DNA of 6,453 nucleotides from an uncultured Ruminococcus sp. (GTDB lineage Bacteria; Bacillota; Clostridia; Oscillospirales; Ruminococcaceae), in the NCBI GenBank assembly GCA_900553335.1, contig USCU01000069.1, forward strand, positions 1 to 6,453, read 5' to 3'. The position numbers were made by a program, and so were the translations under genes. A model generated the notes under the pieces. It did not search any database. It had not been told where the DNA came from and worked only from the letters and a program-made list of their open reading frames with translations. Positions 1 through 6,453 of the stretch are shown piece after piece; positions within the stretch are counted from its first letter, which is position 1; each line of letters opens with the position of its first letter.

Positions 1-33
1 TCGTCGGCAGCGTCAGATGTGTATAAGAGACAG
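1..33 (+). other. Nextera Read 1 transposase adapter (synthetic, not genomic)
   Basis: The first 14 bases, TCGTCGGCAGCGTC, are the Nextera Read 1 tail. They are followed at once by the 19-base Tn5 mosaic end AGATGTGTATAAGAGACAG, which ends at position 33. The match to the library oligonucleotide is exact. Genomic sequence therefore begins at 34, and these bases should be trimmed before any annotation or submission. Confidence 0.99.
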
Positions 34-141
34 TTCTTGAAATTATCCTTAGCCGTGTGTTTTCTGCGTTAAAGGAAAGGAGTATTGATACAGTTTACTG
101 TTGCGTACTTTTTATGAGCCGATGTTTTACATCGGGAAATT

Positions 142-174
142 GGGTGGCACCACGAGGATTTCGTCTATCGTCCC
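142..174 (+). promoter_or_regulatory. T-box antiterminator with tRNA acceptor-binding bulge
   Basis: The helix is GGG/CCC plus ACGA/TCGT, interrupted on the 5' side only by the seven-base bulge TGGCACC and closed by a 12-base loop (156-167). This is the conserved T-box antiterminator architecture. Uncharged tRNA-Trp would pair its GCCA end with TGGC at 145-148, stabilise this fold and let transcription run into trpE. Its 3' strand is also the 5' strand of the terminator, so the two folds exclude each other. Confidence 0.9.
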
Positions 175-213
175 ATAAAGTCTTAATGACTTTTTGGATG
201 ATAGACTTTTTTT
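163..213 (+). terminator. Conditional intrinsic terminator of the trp T-box
   Basis: GTCTATCGTCC (163-173) pairs with GGATGATAGAC (196-206) over 11 positions, with one G-U wobble. Inside the loop a second helix forms, AAAGTC (177-182) with GACTTT (188-193) around TTAAT. Seven Ts follow directly (207-213). This is a Rho-independent terminator about 30 bases upstream of trpE. It should form when tRNA-Trp is charged and stop transcription before the operon. Confidence 0.92.
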
Positions 214-243
214 ATTGCAAATTTTTATCGGAGGTATGAAGTT

Positions 244-1713
244 ATGTTTTATCCTGAAAAAGGCGAAGCAAAGGAGCTGCTAAAAAAATATAAAACAGTC
301 CCCTTCTTCTATGAAATTTTGATTGATTCGTTTACACCGATCGAAATGTTTAAAGCTCTTAGAGAAAAGTATAGAAATTGCTTTTTCTTAGAGAGCGTTG
401 ACAATAAAAACCAATGGGGACGCTATTCGTTTGTAGGAATTAATCCAAAAATGGAAATCGTCATAAAAGATCATTCGGCAGTCATTATTGACGGTGACAG
501 CAAAAAAACGGAAAAATGCGATTCTCCGGTTTCATTTTTATCCGCAATACTGAAGAACTATAAATCTCCTCGCTTTCCGAACCGTCCAAAGCTCACCGGA
601 GGATTTATGGGATATTTTTCATATGACATGGTGAGATATGTAGAAAAAACGCTTGTCAATCCACCTAAGGACGATTTGAATATGCCTGATGCAAATCTGT
701 TTTTATATGATGAGGTAGTTGCATACGATCATCTCAGCAACAAAGCAGTTATCATTTTAAATATTCATTCAAATGAGGATTTTGAATTTTCCTACAGTAA
801 GCTTAACGAAAGAAAAGATGAGATAATTTCCGTTTTAAAGGGATATACTCCAAAAACCAAAGAAACCCATAAAAAGCGTGAGATTACTGTGAAGTCAAAT
901 CTCACTAAAGAACAGTTTATCAAAAACGTTGAAAAGGCTAAGGAATATATCAAAATGGGAGATATTTTTCAGGTTGTACCCTCTCAGCGGTTTGAAATAG
1001 AAAATCCCCCCGACAGCTTTGACGTTTATAGAATGTTAAGGGCGACAAATCCGAGTCCATATCTCTATTACTTTGATCACGGAGATTATGCTTTTGCAGG
1101 CGCTTCACCTGAAATGCTTGTTTCGGTTGTCGGAAAAACCGTTACAACAAAACCAATCGCAGGAACTATAAAAAGAGGCATTACAGACGAAGAAGACCTC
1201 AAAAATGAGCAAACGCTTCTATCCGATCCAAAGGAAATTGCAGAGCATACGATGCTTGTAGACCTCGGACGTAACGACATAGGAAAAGTTTCAAAATTCG
1301 GTACAGTTAAAGTACACGATCCTATGCACATAGAAAGATACTCAAAGGTAATGCATATTGTTTCAGACTGCACCGGTGAAATGTCAGATGATAAAAAACC
1401 GCTTGACGCACTGGCTGCTGTGCTTCCGGCCGGAACGCTTTCGGGTGCTCCAAAGGTAAGAGCCATGGAAATAATTGATGAGCTTGAACCTACAAAAAGA
1501 GGCCTTTACGGCGGAACAGTAGGATATATAGCTTTTGACGGAAGCTTGGATACCTGTATCGCAATAAGAACTGTGCTCTTCAGAAACAACAAAGCATACG
1601 TTCAGGCAGGCGGCGGAGTTGTTTTAGATTCTGTCGGCGAAAACGAGTATCAGGAATCCTGTAACAAGGCAAGTGCTGTGATAAACGCAATAAAAGACGC
1701 TGCCGAGCTTTAA
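244..1713 (+). CDS. trpE: Anthranilate synthase component I (TrpE)
   Basis: TrpE converts chorismate to anthranilate using ammonia supplied by the TrpG glutaminase, the committed step of tryptophan synthesis in the cytoplasm. The 489-residue length is normal for the family. The N-terminal regulatory domain carries FLES at 48-51 (family LLES motif) and NPSPYLYY at 269-276, both part of the tryptophan feedback site in studied TrpE proteins, so feedback inhibition is expected. The C-terminal chorismate-binding domain has PIAGTIKRG at 304-312, EIAEHTML around the likely catalytic His335, LPAGTLSGAPKVRAMEII at 394-411 and GENEYQESCNKA near the end. Alanine in PIAGT (position 306) points to TrpE, because aminodeoxychorismate synthase (PabB) normally has lysine there. 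The start is supported by GGAGG at 230-234, nine bases before ATG; an ATG at 236 is out of frame. It is the first gene after the T-box terminator, and trpGD follows 23 nt downstream. Confidence 0.98.
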   Translation: MFYPEKGEAKELLKKYKTVPFFYEILIDSFTPIEMFKALREKYRNCFFLESVDNKNQWGRYSFVGINPKMEIVIKDHSAVIIDGDSKKTEKCDSPVSFLSAILKNYKSPRFPNRPKLTGGFMGYFSYDMVRYVEKTLVNPPKDDLNMPDANLFLYDEVVAYDHLSNKAVIILNIHSNEDFEFSYSKLNERKDEIISVLKGYTPKTKETHKKREITVKSNLTKEQFIKNVEKAKEYIKMGDIFQVVPSQRFEIENPPDSFDVYRMLRATNPSPYLYYFDHGDYAFAGASPEMLVSVVGKTVTTKPIAGTIKRGITDEEDLKNEQTLLSDPKEIAEHTMLVDLGRNDIGKVSKFGTVKVHDPMHIERYSKVMHIVSDCTGEMSDDKKPLDALAAVLPAGTLSGAPKVRAMEIIDELEPTKRGLYGGTVGYIAFDGSLDTCIAIRTVLFRNNKAYVQAGGGVVLDSVGENEYQESCNKASAVINAIKDAAEL

Positions 1714-1736
1714 ACTCAGGAAAGGAAGAAATACAA

Positions 1737-3377
1737 ATGATTGTAATGATAGATAATTATGACAGCTTTACCTATAACCTATATCAGTATATAGGTCAGC
1801 TTCATACCGATATTAAGGTTTTCAGAAACGATGAGATAACGCTTCAAGAAATTGAAAAGCTAAATCCCGATGCAATAGTTATTTCGCCGGGGCCTGCTTT
1901 CCCAAAAGATGCCGGAATTTCTATTGATGTTATAAAAAGATTTGCAAAGAATGTTCCCATACTCGGAGTTTGCCTTGGGCATCAATCAATAGCCGAAGCG
2001 TTTGGAGGTAAGGTTGTTGTCGCAAAAAAACAGCTTCATGGCAAATCCTCTATAATTAAAATCAATACTGGCTCGCCATTATTTAAAGGCTTAAAAGAAA
2101 ATATAACCGTAGCAAGATACCACTCTTTAATTGTAGAAAGATCTTCCCTTCCCGATGAGCTTTCAGTTATCGCAGAGGATTCAGACGGCGAGATCATGGC
2201 TCTTAAACACAAGGAATATGATACCTATGGCGTGCAGTTTCACCCTGAATCTATCCTGACGAACGATGGAATGACTATCATCAAAAACTTTTTAAATAAC
2301 GTAATTGGGCTGAAAACGGATACTGACGAGAATCAGCCTCTTGCCGATAATCAAAGATATGAGCTTAAAAAGTACATTCAAAAGGTTTATGACGGAAACG
2401 ATCTTTCAGAAGCAGAAGCGTTTGATGCCATGAACATAATAATGAGTGACAGAGCAACAAACGCTCAGTCAGCTGCTTTTTTTACTGCTCTTGCAATAAA
2501 GGGTGAAACAGCAGATGAGATAACGGCATTTGTTAAAGTAATGAGAGAAAAAGCTGCTATAATAAAAGGATTTGAAGATTCGCTTGACATAGTAGGAACC
2601 GGAGGCGACCTATCAAACAGCTTTAATATTTCAACCACCTCTTCTTTTGTAATTGCATCATCCGGTGCAACAGTTGCTAAACATGGCAACAGAAGCGCAT
2701 CCTCAAAAAGCGGAGCGGCAGATTGTTTAGAAGCGCTCGGAGTTAAAATACAAAGCACTCCCGAGTCAGCAGCAAAAACACTTAAAAAACTTGGAATTGC
2801 ATTTTTATTTGCACCGAACTATCACAGAGCCATGAAACTTGTTGGACCTGTAAGAAAGCAAATTGGTATCAGAATGGTCTTTAACATTTTAGGGCCTCTT
2901 ATAAATCCGGCTTCCCCGAAATACATGATAATGGGTGTTTTCTCTAAAGATATAATGGAAACGGTCGCTAAGGTTTTAATAAATGTAGGCGTTGAGCGAG
3001 GAATGGTCGTATACGGAAATGATAAAATTGATGAAATCTCAATTTCTGATTCCACAAGCGTTGTTGAGATAAATAACGGTAATATTATCCGATACGAAAT
3101 ATGCCCCGAACAGTTTGGTCTTAAGAGAGCAGATAAGTCGGAGGTTGTCGGAGGAGAACCTGAGGACAACGCTAAGATTACTCTGTCTGTATTAAAGGGC
3201 GAGGATAGAAGTGCAAAACGTGATATTGTTATGCTGAATGCCGGCTGTGCTTTATACGTCACAGGAAAAGCTAAATCCATAACAGACGGTGTAAAGCTTG
3301 CAGGCGAGCTTATTGATTCGGGAAAAGCAATGGAAAAATTAAACGAGCTTATAGAGTACACAAATAAGGTGCAGTAA
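1737..3377 (+). CDS. trpGD: Fused glutamine amidotransferase / anthranilate phosphoribosyltransferase (TrpGD)
   Basis: This is a bifunctional protein of 546 residues. Residues 1 to about 190 are TrpG, the class I glutaminase that feeds ammonia to TrpE. They include DNYDSFTYNL, SPGPAFPKDAG (50-60), the nucleophile Cys79 in GVCLGHQ, HGK at 101-103, and His169 and Glu171 in QFHPES, so the Cys-His-Glu triad is complete. A polar linker (about 192-206) joins residues from about 207 onward, TrpD, which transfers phosphoribose from PRPP to anthranilate. TrpD motifs are GTGGD at 287-291, NIST at 297-300, KHGNR at 315-319, GPVRKQIGIR at 370-379, the probable Mg-binding Asp432-Glu433, and GGEPEDNAK at 472-480. 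The reading frame is open across the join, with no stop and no in-frame restart near it. AAGGAAG at 1722-1728 lies eight bases before the start. The length resembles the enterobacterial TrpGD fusion (about 530 residues). The stop is one base before the trpC start. Confidence 0.97.
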   Translation: MIVMIDNYDSFTYNLYQYIGQLHTDIKVFRNDEITLQEIEKLNPDAIVISPGPAFPKDAGISIDVIKRFAKNVPILGVCLGHQSIAEAFGGKVVVAKKQLHGKSSIIKINTGSPLFKGLKENITVARYHSLIVERSSLPDELSVIAEDSDGEIMALKHKEYDTYGVQFHPESILTNDGMTIIKNFLNNVIGLKTDTDENQPLADNQRYELKKYIQKVYDGNDLSEAEAFDAMNIIMSDRATNAQSAAFFTALAIKGETADEITAFVKVMREKAAIIKGFEDSLDIVGTGGDLSNSFNISTTSSFVIASSGATVAKHGNRSASSKSGAADCLEALGVKIQSTPESAAKTLKKLGIAFLFAPNYHRAMKLVGPVRKQIGIRMVFNILGPLINPASPKYMIMGVFSKDIMETVAKVLINVGVERGMVVYGNDKIDEISISDSTSVVEINNGNIIRYEICPEQFGLKRADKSEVVGGEPEDNAKITLSVLKGEDRSAKRDIVMLNAGCALYVTGKAKSITDGVKLAGELIDSGKAMEKLNELIEYTNKVQ

Positions 3378-3378
3378 T

Positions 3379-4158
3379 ATGATTCTTGACGATATTATAA
3401 AAACAAGATTTGAGCAGCTTGAGCGGGAAAAATCTGAAGTTCCCGAAGATAAAATAAAAACTCTTGCTGAGTCTTCAGACAAAGCAATATATGACTTTGC
3501 GAAAAATTTAAAGGGCGATAGACTCAAACTCATCTGCGAGGTAAAAAAAGCCTCTCCCTCAAAAGGAATAATTTCTGAATGCTTTGATCCGTTAAATACT
3601 GCAATCGAATACGAGAAGGTCGGAGCAGCAGCTATTTCATGCCTTACCGAGGAGCATTATTTTAAAGGATCGAACGAATATCTTGCAAAAATCGCAAGTA
3701 AAGTAAAAATCCCGGTTTTGCGAAAGGATTTTATTGTTGACGAGTATCAGATTTACCACGCAAGAGTTCTCGGAGCATCTGCTGTTTTACTTATAGCAGC
3801 GGCTCTTGACAATAATAAGCTGTGCGAATTTTTAAAAATTACACACTCACTCGGAATGAAAGCTCTGGTTGAGGTTCATGATGAAACGGAGCTTGAAAGA
3901 GCGATGGAGCTCGACGCTGAGGTAATAGGCATTAACAACAGAAATCTTAAAACATTTAAGGTTGAGCTTGAAACAACAAAACGGCTGATTGCTAAAATCG
4001 GCAAAGACAAGATAAAAATATCTGAAAGCGGAATAAAAACTAACGATGATATGAAAGAGCTTAGAGCATTTGGCACAGACGCAGTTCTAATAGGCGAAAC
4101 CCTGATGCGCTCAGACAGCATAAAAGATACCTTTTCATCTCTTACGGAGGGCGTATGA
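3379..4158 (+). CDS. trpC: Indole-3-glycerol phosphate synthase (TrpC)
   Basis: TrpC decarboxylates and cyclises carboxyphenylamino-deoxyribulose phosphate to indole-3-glycerol phosphate, using a single TIM-barrel domain. Its 259 residues are typical for a stand-alone TrpC, so it is not the TrpCF fusion of enterobacteria. The expected active-site residues are present: Glu54 and Lys56 in CEVKKASPSKG, Lys116 in VLRKDF, Glu165 in LVEVH, Asn186 in INNRNL, and Glu216-Ser217 in SESGI. ISCLTEEHYFKGS (86-98) and the phosphate-binding VLIGETLMR (236-244) also fit. The start lies one base after the trpGD stop, with AAGGTG at 3366-3371 inside the end of trpGD as ribosome binding site. The last four bases overlap trpF. 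Confidence 0.98.
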   Translation: MILDDIIKTRFEQLEREKSEVPEDKIKTLAESSDKAIYDFAKNLKGDRLKLICEVKKASPSKGIISECFDPLNTAIEYEKVGAAAISCLTEEHYFKGSNEYLAKIASKVKIPVLRKDFIVDEYQIYHARVLGASAVLLIAAALDNNKLCEFLKITHSLGMKALVEVHDETELERAMELDAEVIGINNRNLKTFKVELETTKRLIAKIGKDKIKISESGIKTNDDMKELRAFGTDAVLIGETLMRSDSIKDTFSSLTEGV

Positions 4159-4781
4159 CAAAGATAAAAATATGCGGACTAAGACGAAAAGAAGATGTTG
4201 ATATAATAAATTTATTTCTGCCTGACTTTGCGGGATTTATTATTTCAAACGGCTTTAGACGAACTGTTGCAAAAGAGGATTTTTTAAACCTTGCCAAAAA
4301 CATTGATTCAAAAATTAAAAAAGTTGGAGTATTTGTAAACGAAACATATGACAGCATACTTAATTACGCTTTGTATTTGGACGTCTTACAGCTTCACGGC
4401 GATGAAAGCTTTGAATATGCCGAGAAACTTAGGAAAGAAAGCGGAAAAACAATCATAAAAGCAATAAGAGCAAGGCGGCATGGTGATATAGAACGCTTTA
4501 ACGATTACCCCTGTGACTACCTGCTTATAGACGCTTATAAGGAAGGCGAATACGGCGGAACGGGAAAGATTGCAGATTGGTCGATAATAAAAAAAGCAAA
4601 AATAAATAAACCCTTTTTCTTAGCCGGCGGTATATCATCTTATAACGTTTCAGACGCAATAGATGAGCTTTCACCATTTTGTGTTGACGTTTCAAGCTCC
4701 GTTGAAACGAACGGTTATAAAGATAGGCTTAAAATTAAAGAGCTGATTCAAAAAATAAGAAAGGAAGAAAAGTATGAGTAA
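4155..4781 (+). CDS. trpF: Phosphoribosylanthranilate isomerase (TrpF)
   Basis: TrpF catalyses the Amadori rearrangement of phosphoribosylanthranilate, the step between the TrpD and TrpC reactions, although its gene follows trpC. It is a 208-residue TIM barrel of normal length. Catalytic Cys7 (KICGLRR) and Asp126 (LLIDAY) fall at the positions known from the Thermotoga enzyme. QLHGDE (79-84), YGGTGK (133-138), FLAGGI (155-160) and [14 protein letters not shown] (177-190) complete the family pattern. The third Ser in VDVSSS replaces a commonly seen Gly, and FRR (34-36) replaces the more usual SRR; I take both as lineage variation. The start overlaps the trpC stop as ATGA, with GGAGGG at 4146-4151 just upstream, which suggests translational coupling. 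Its end overlaps trpB by 8 nt. Confidence 0.97.
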   Translation: MTKIKICGLRRKEDVDIINLFLPDFAGFIISNGFRRTVAKEDFLNLAKNIDSKIKKVGVFVNETYDSILNYALYLDVLQLHGDESFEYAEKLRKESGKTIIKAIRARRHGDIERFNDYPCDYLLIDAYKEGEYGGTGKIADWSIIKKAKINKPFFLAGGISSYNVSDAIDELSPFCVDVSSSVETNGYKDRLKIKELIQKIRKEEKYE

Positions 4782-5964
4782 AATCGGAAGATACGGAAAA
4801 TTCGGCGGTCAATACGTTCCCGAAACAGTAATGAACGCTGTGAATGAATTAAATGACGCTTATGAAAAATACAAAAACGACCCCGAGTTTAAACATGAGC
4901 TGACAGAACTTTATAAAACATATGCAAATCGTCCTTCTATGCTTTATTACGCTGAACGAATGACTAAAGATCTAGGCGGTGCAAAGATTTATATTAAGCG
5001 TGAAGATCTTAATCATACGGGAGCACACAAAATCAACAACGTTCTAGGGCAGATTCTCCTTGCAAAAAAAATGGGCAAAAAGAGAATTATTGCCGAAACA
5101 GGAGCAGGTCAGCACGGAGTTGCAACAGCAACAGTTTGTGCTCTTATGGGACTTGAATGCGAGGTTTATATGGGAAGCGAAGACATGAAAAGGCAATCGC
5201 TTAACGTATACAGAATGAATCTTTTAGGCGCAAAGGTAACAGGTGTAGACAGCGGAACGGCAACACTTAAAGACGCAATAAATGAAGCTATGAGGGACTG
5301 GTGTTCAAACATCGACTCAACATTTTATTGCATAGGCTCAGTTATGGGTCCTCACCCCTACCCTGAGATCGTAAGAGATTTTCAAAAGATAATTTCAGAG
5401 GAAATAAGAAGCCAGATAACGGAGGCCGAAGGCAAGCTTCCCGACTGCGTTGTTGCCTGCGTCGGTGGAGGTTCTAATGCAATTGGCGCATTTTACGATT
5501 TTATCAAGGACGAGAGCGTAAGACTTGTCGGTGCAGAGGCAGCGGGCAAAGGAGTTGATACTGACCGACACGCTGCAACGATAACAAAGGGAAGCGTTGG
5601 AATTTTTCACGGTATGAAGTCTCTGTTTTTGCAGAACGAATACGGGCAGATTGATCCTGTATACTCTATTTCAGCAGGGCTTGATTATCCGGGAATAGGT
5701 CCTGAACACGCTTATCTTTACGAAACAAAAAGAGCGGAATATGTTGATATAACAGATGAAGAAGCGGTTTGTGCGTTCGAGTATTTATCAAAAACCGAAG
5801 GAATTATTCCAGCTATAGAATCGGCTCATGCTGTTGCGGCAGCATTAAAAATTGCACCGACAATGGGGATTGATCAGATTTTAGTTATAAATCTTTCGGG
5901 ACGAGGCGACAAGGACGTATACTCTGTCGCAAAATACAGGGAGGTTGATATAGATGAGCAATAG
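4774..5964 (+). CDS. trpB: Tryptophan synthase beta subunit (TrpB)
   Basis: TrpB is the PLP enzyme that condenses indole with L-serine to form tryptophan, working in an alpha2-beta2 complex with TrpA that channels indole. The 396-residue length and motifs are those of the standard TrpA-partnered TrpB1 type, not TrpB2. [13 protein letters not shown] opens the protein. The PLP lysine is Lys86 in HTGAHKINN, Glu108 lies in AETGAGQHG, the PLP-phosphate loop is GGGSN at 231-235, Asp304 lies in SAGLDYPG, and Glu349 and Ser375 (LSGRGDKD) complete the cofactor site. The start is set by AAGGAAG at 4761-4767, six bases before ATG, inside the end of trpF. The last 11 nt overlap trpA, the tightest coupling in the operon, as expected for subunits needed in equal amounts. 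Confidence 0.98.
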   Translation: MSKIGRYGKFGGQYVPETVMNAVNELNDAYEKYKNDPEFKHELTELYKTYANRPSMLYYAERMTKDLGGAKIYIKREDLNHTGAHKINNVLGQILLAKKMGKKRIIAETGAGQHGVATATVCALMGLECEVYMGSEDMKRQSLNVYRMNLLGAKVTGVDSGTATLKDAINEAMRDWCSNIDSTFYCIGSVMGPHPYPEIVRDFQKIISEEIRSQITEAEGKLPDCVVACVGGGSNAIGAFYDFIKDESVRLVGAEAAGKGVDTDRHAATITKGSVGIFHGMKSLFLQNEYGQIDPVYSISAGLDYPGIGPEHAYLYETKRAEYVDITDEEAVCAFEYLSKTEGIIPAIESAHAVAAALKIAPTMGIDQILVINLSGRGDKDVYSVAKYREVDIDEQ

Positions 5965-6405
5965 AATTGACAAGTGTTTTGACTCTCTTAAGTCAAATGG
6001 AAAAAAAGCTCTTATTACATTCGTAACAGCAGGCGATCCTGATATGGAATCAACAGAAAAAATCGTACTTTCTATGTTTGAAAACGGTGCGGACATAGTT
6101 GAACTCGGCGTTCCCTTTTCCGATCCTATTGCAGAGGGCGTGACCATACAAAAATCATCTCTTCGCTCACTTTCAAAAGGCACAACGCTCGACACGATCT
6201 TCGATTTGGTAAAGAGTATTCGCAAAAAAACAGATAAGCCTTTGCTTTTGATGATGTACTTAAACACAATTTTTGTTTACGGGAAAGAAAAGTTCTTTAA
6301 AAATTGCAAGAATTATGAAATTGACGGAGTTATCGTTCCCGATATGCCTTATGAAGAGCGAGATGAAATACTGGACGCTGCGAACAAATACGGAATTTAC
6401 AATAT
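5954..6405 (+). CDS. trpA: Tryptophan synthase alpha subunit (TrpA), 3' truncated
   Basis: TrpA cleaves indole-3-glycerol phosphate to indole and glyceraldehyde-3-phosphate and passes indole to TrpB. The first 150 codons and two bases of codon 151 are present, of about 260 expected. [12 protein letters not shown] (19-30), [15 protein letters not shown] (48-62), MMYLNTIF (100-107) and DGVIVPDMP (124-132) identify the family. Catalytic Glu50 is present. The second acid, Asp60 in the Salmonella enzyme, is Glu61 here. The C-terminal half, including loop 6 and the phosphate-binding glycines, is missing. The start has AGGGAGG at 5938-5944, nine bases upstream, and overlaps trpB by 11 nt. The frame stays open into the adapter after 6405, so a caller would add a false tail beginning CLLYTSPSPRD. 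Confidence 0.96.
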
Positions 6406-6453
6406 CTGTCTCTTATACACATCTCCGAGCCCACGAGACAAGAGGCAATCTCG
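6406..6453 (+). other. Nextera Read 2 adapter with i7 index (synthetic, not genomic)
   Basis: The mosaic end in reverse, CTGTCTCTTATACACATCT (6406-6424), is followed by CCGAGCCCACGAGAC (6425-6439), the Nextera Read 2 tail. Then come an 8-base i7 index AAGAGGCA (6440-6447), which I recall as Nextera index N711, and ATCTCG (6448-6453), the start of the P7 sequence. It interrupts trpA and must not be translated as part of it. Confidence 0.99.

Larger units (their letters stand above)
34..213 (+). promoter_or_regulatory. T-box riboswitch (tRNA-Trp sensing), 5' part missing
   Basis: This is the transcribed leader of the trp operon, read as the 3' portion of a T-box that senses uncharged tRNA-Trp. 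A hairpin at 119-135 (CCGATGT, TTT loop, ACATCGG) fits Stem III. It is followed by an antiterminator at 142-174: GGG pairs with CCC (172-174), ACGA (152-155) pairs with TCGT (168-171), and between them lies the standard 7-base bulge TGGCACC (145-151). The TGGC of the bulge can pair with a tRNA 3' end GCCA. That implies discriminator base G, as in bacterial tRNA-Trp. The alternative structure is the terminator at 163-213, which shares 163-174 with the antiterminator. No TGG specifier codon occurs between 34 and 140, so the Stem I specifier loop must lie upstream of the cut end. The stretch 34-118 may hold Stem II and related elements (possible pairing of 46-50 with 72-76, 90-93 with 98-101, and 81-84 with 106-109), but I cannot assign these firmly. 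The promoter is not in the window. Confidence 0.9.

Noticed and set aside
34..140. Possible promoter elements such as TTGAAA near 37 and TTGATA near 85
   Set aside because: These lie within what should already be transcribed T-box leader, and no well-spaced -10 partner was found. The promoter is expected upstream of the window.
57..239. A 60-codon open frame with a GTG start upstream of trpE, considered as a trp leader peptide or small gene
   Set aside because: It lies across the T-box hairpins, has no ribosome binding site of note, has no run of Trp codons, and its sequence is explained by RNA structure. Classical peptide attenuation is not needed alongside a T-box.
34..243. TRAP-type regulation as in Bacillus subtilis trp
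   Set aside because: No series of spaced GAG/TAG triplets is present, and the T-box motif explains the control.
1086..1466. Open frame on the minus strand inside trpE, and similar minus-strand frames at 2465-2758, 2822-3361, 3339-3533, 3876-4121, 4142-4357, 5395-5610 and 5881-6267
   Set aside because: All lie opposite strongly conserved trp genes, show no recognisable motifs and have low-complexity Ser/Ile/Phe-rich translations typical of antisense shadows.
1600..1626. QAGGGVV in TrpE, closer to some PabB proteins than the usual QAGAG
   Set aside because: PIAGT at 304-308, the FLES motif and the operon context point to TrpE, and this glycine variant is tolerated in the family.
34..6405. A previously undescribed system, mobile element, CRISPR array or internal repeat
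   Set aside because: I found no direct repeats, transposase, toxin or unexplained gene; the genomic part is filled by a complete T-box-controlled trp operon apart from its cut ends.
6406..6453. Continuation of trpA coding sequence past 6405
   Set aside because: The bases are an exact Nextera adapter and index; the apparent peptide is an artefact.

Overview
The window is one end-to-end piece of a tryptophan biosynthesis operon, all on the + strand, in the order trpE - trpGD (fused) - trpC - trpF - trpB - trpA (3' end missing). Ahead of trpE is the 3' part of a T-box riboswitch. Both ends of the window are synthetic: positions 1-33 and 6406-6453 are Illumina Nextera adapter sequence, so the biological DNA is only 34-6405.

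The DNA is A+T-rich by eye, the ribosome binding sites are strong and purine-rich (GGAGG, AAGGAAG), and the operon is controlled by a T-box. Together these point to a Firmicute, most likely an anaerobic member of the Clostridia (inference; no genus can be named from these genes alone). The Nextera ends suggest an isolate, single-cell or metagenome library whose reads or contigs were not fully adapter-trimmed.

Layout: 34-213 holds a T-box leader that lacks its Stem I specifier region. It has a Stem III-like hairpin, a perfect antiterminator with the 7-base bulge TGGCACC, and a competing terminator with a U-run. 244-1713 is trpE, 1737-3377 trpGD, 3379-4158 trpC, 4155-4781 trpF, 4774-5964 trpB, and 5954-6405 the first 150 codons of trpA. 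Gene junctions shrink from 23 nt (E/GD) to 1 nt (GD/C), then become overlaps of 4, 8 and 11 nt, so the six genes should be one translationally coupled transcript. No stretch over 300 bases lacks a gene.

Function: TrpE with the TrpG domain makes anthranilate from chorismate and glutamine. The TrpD domain adds phosphoribose from PRPP, TrpF isomerises the product, TrpC closes the indole ring, and the TrpA/TrpB complex releases indole and joins it to serine to give tryptophan. All five chemical steps from chorismate are covered. The T-box should switch the operon on when uncharged tRNA-Trp accumulates, and TrpE keeps the motifs for feedback inhibition by tryptophan. I see no unknown system here. 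The points worth a second look are the adapter ends, the partial T-box, the trpGD fusion and a Glu replacing a catalytic Asp in TrpA.
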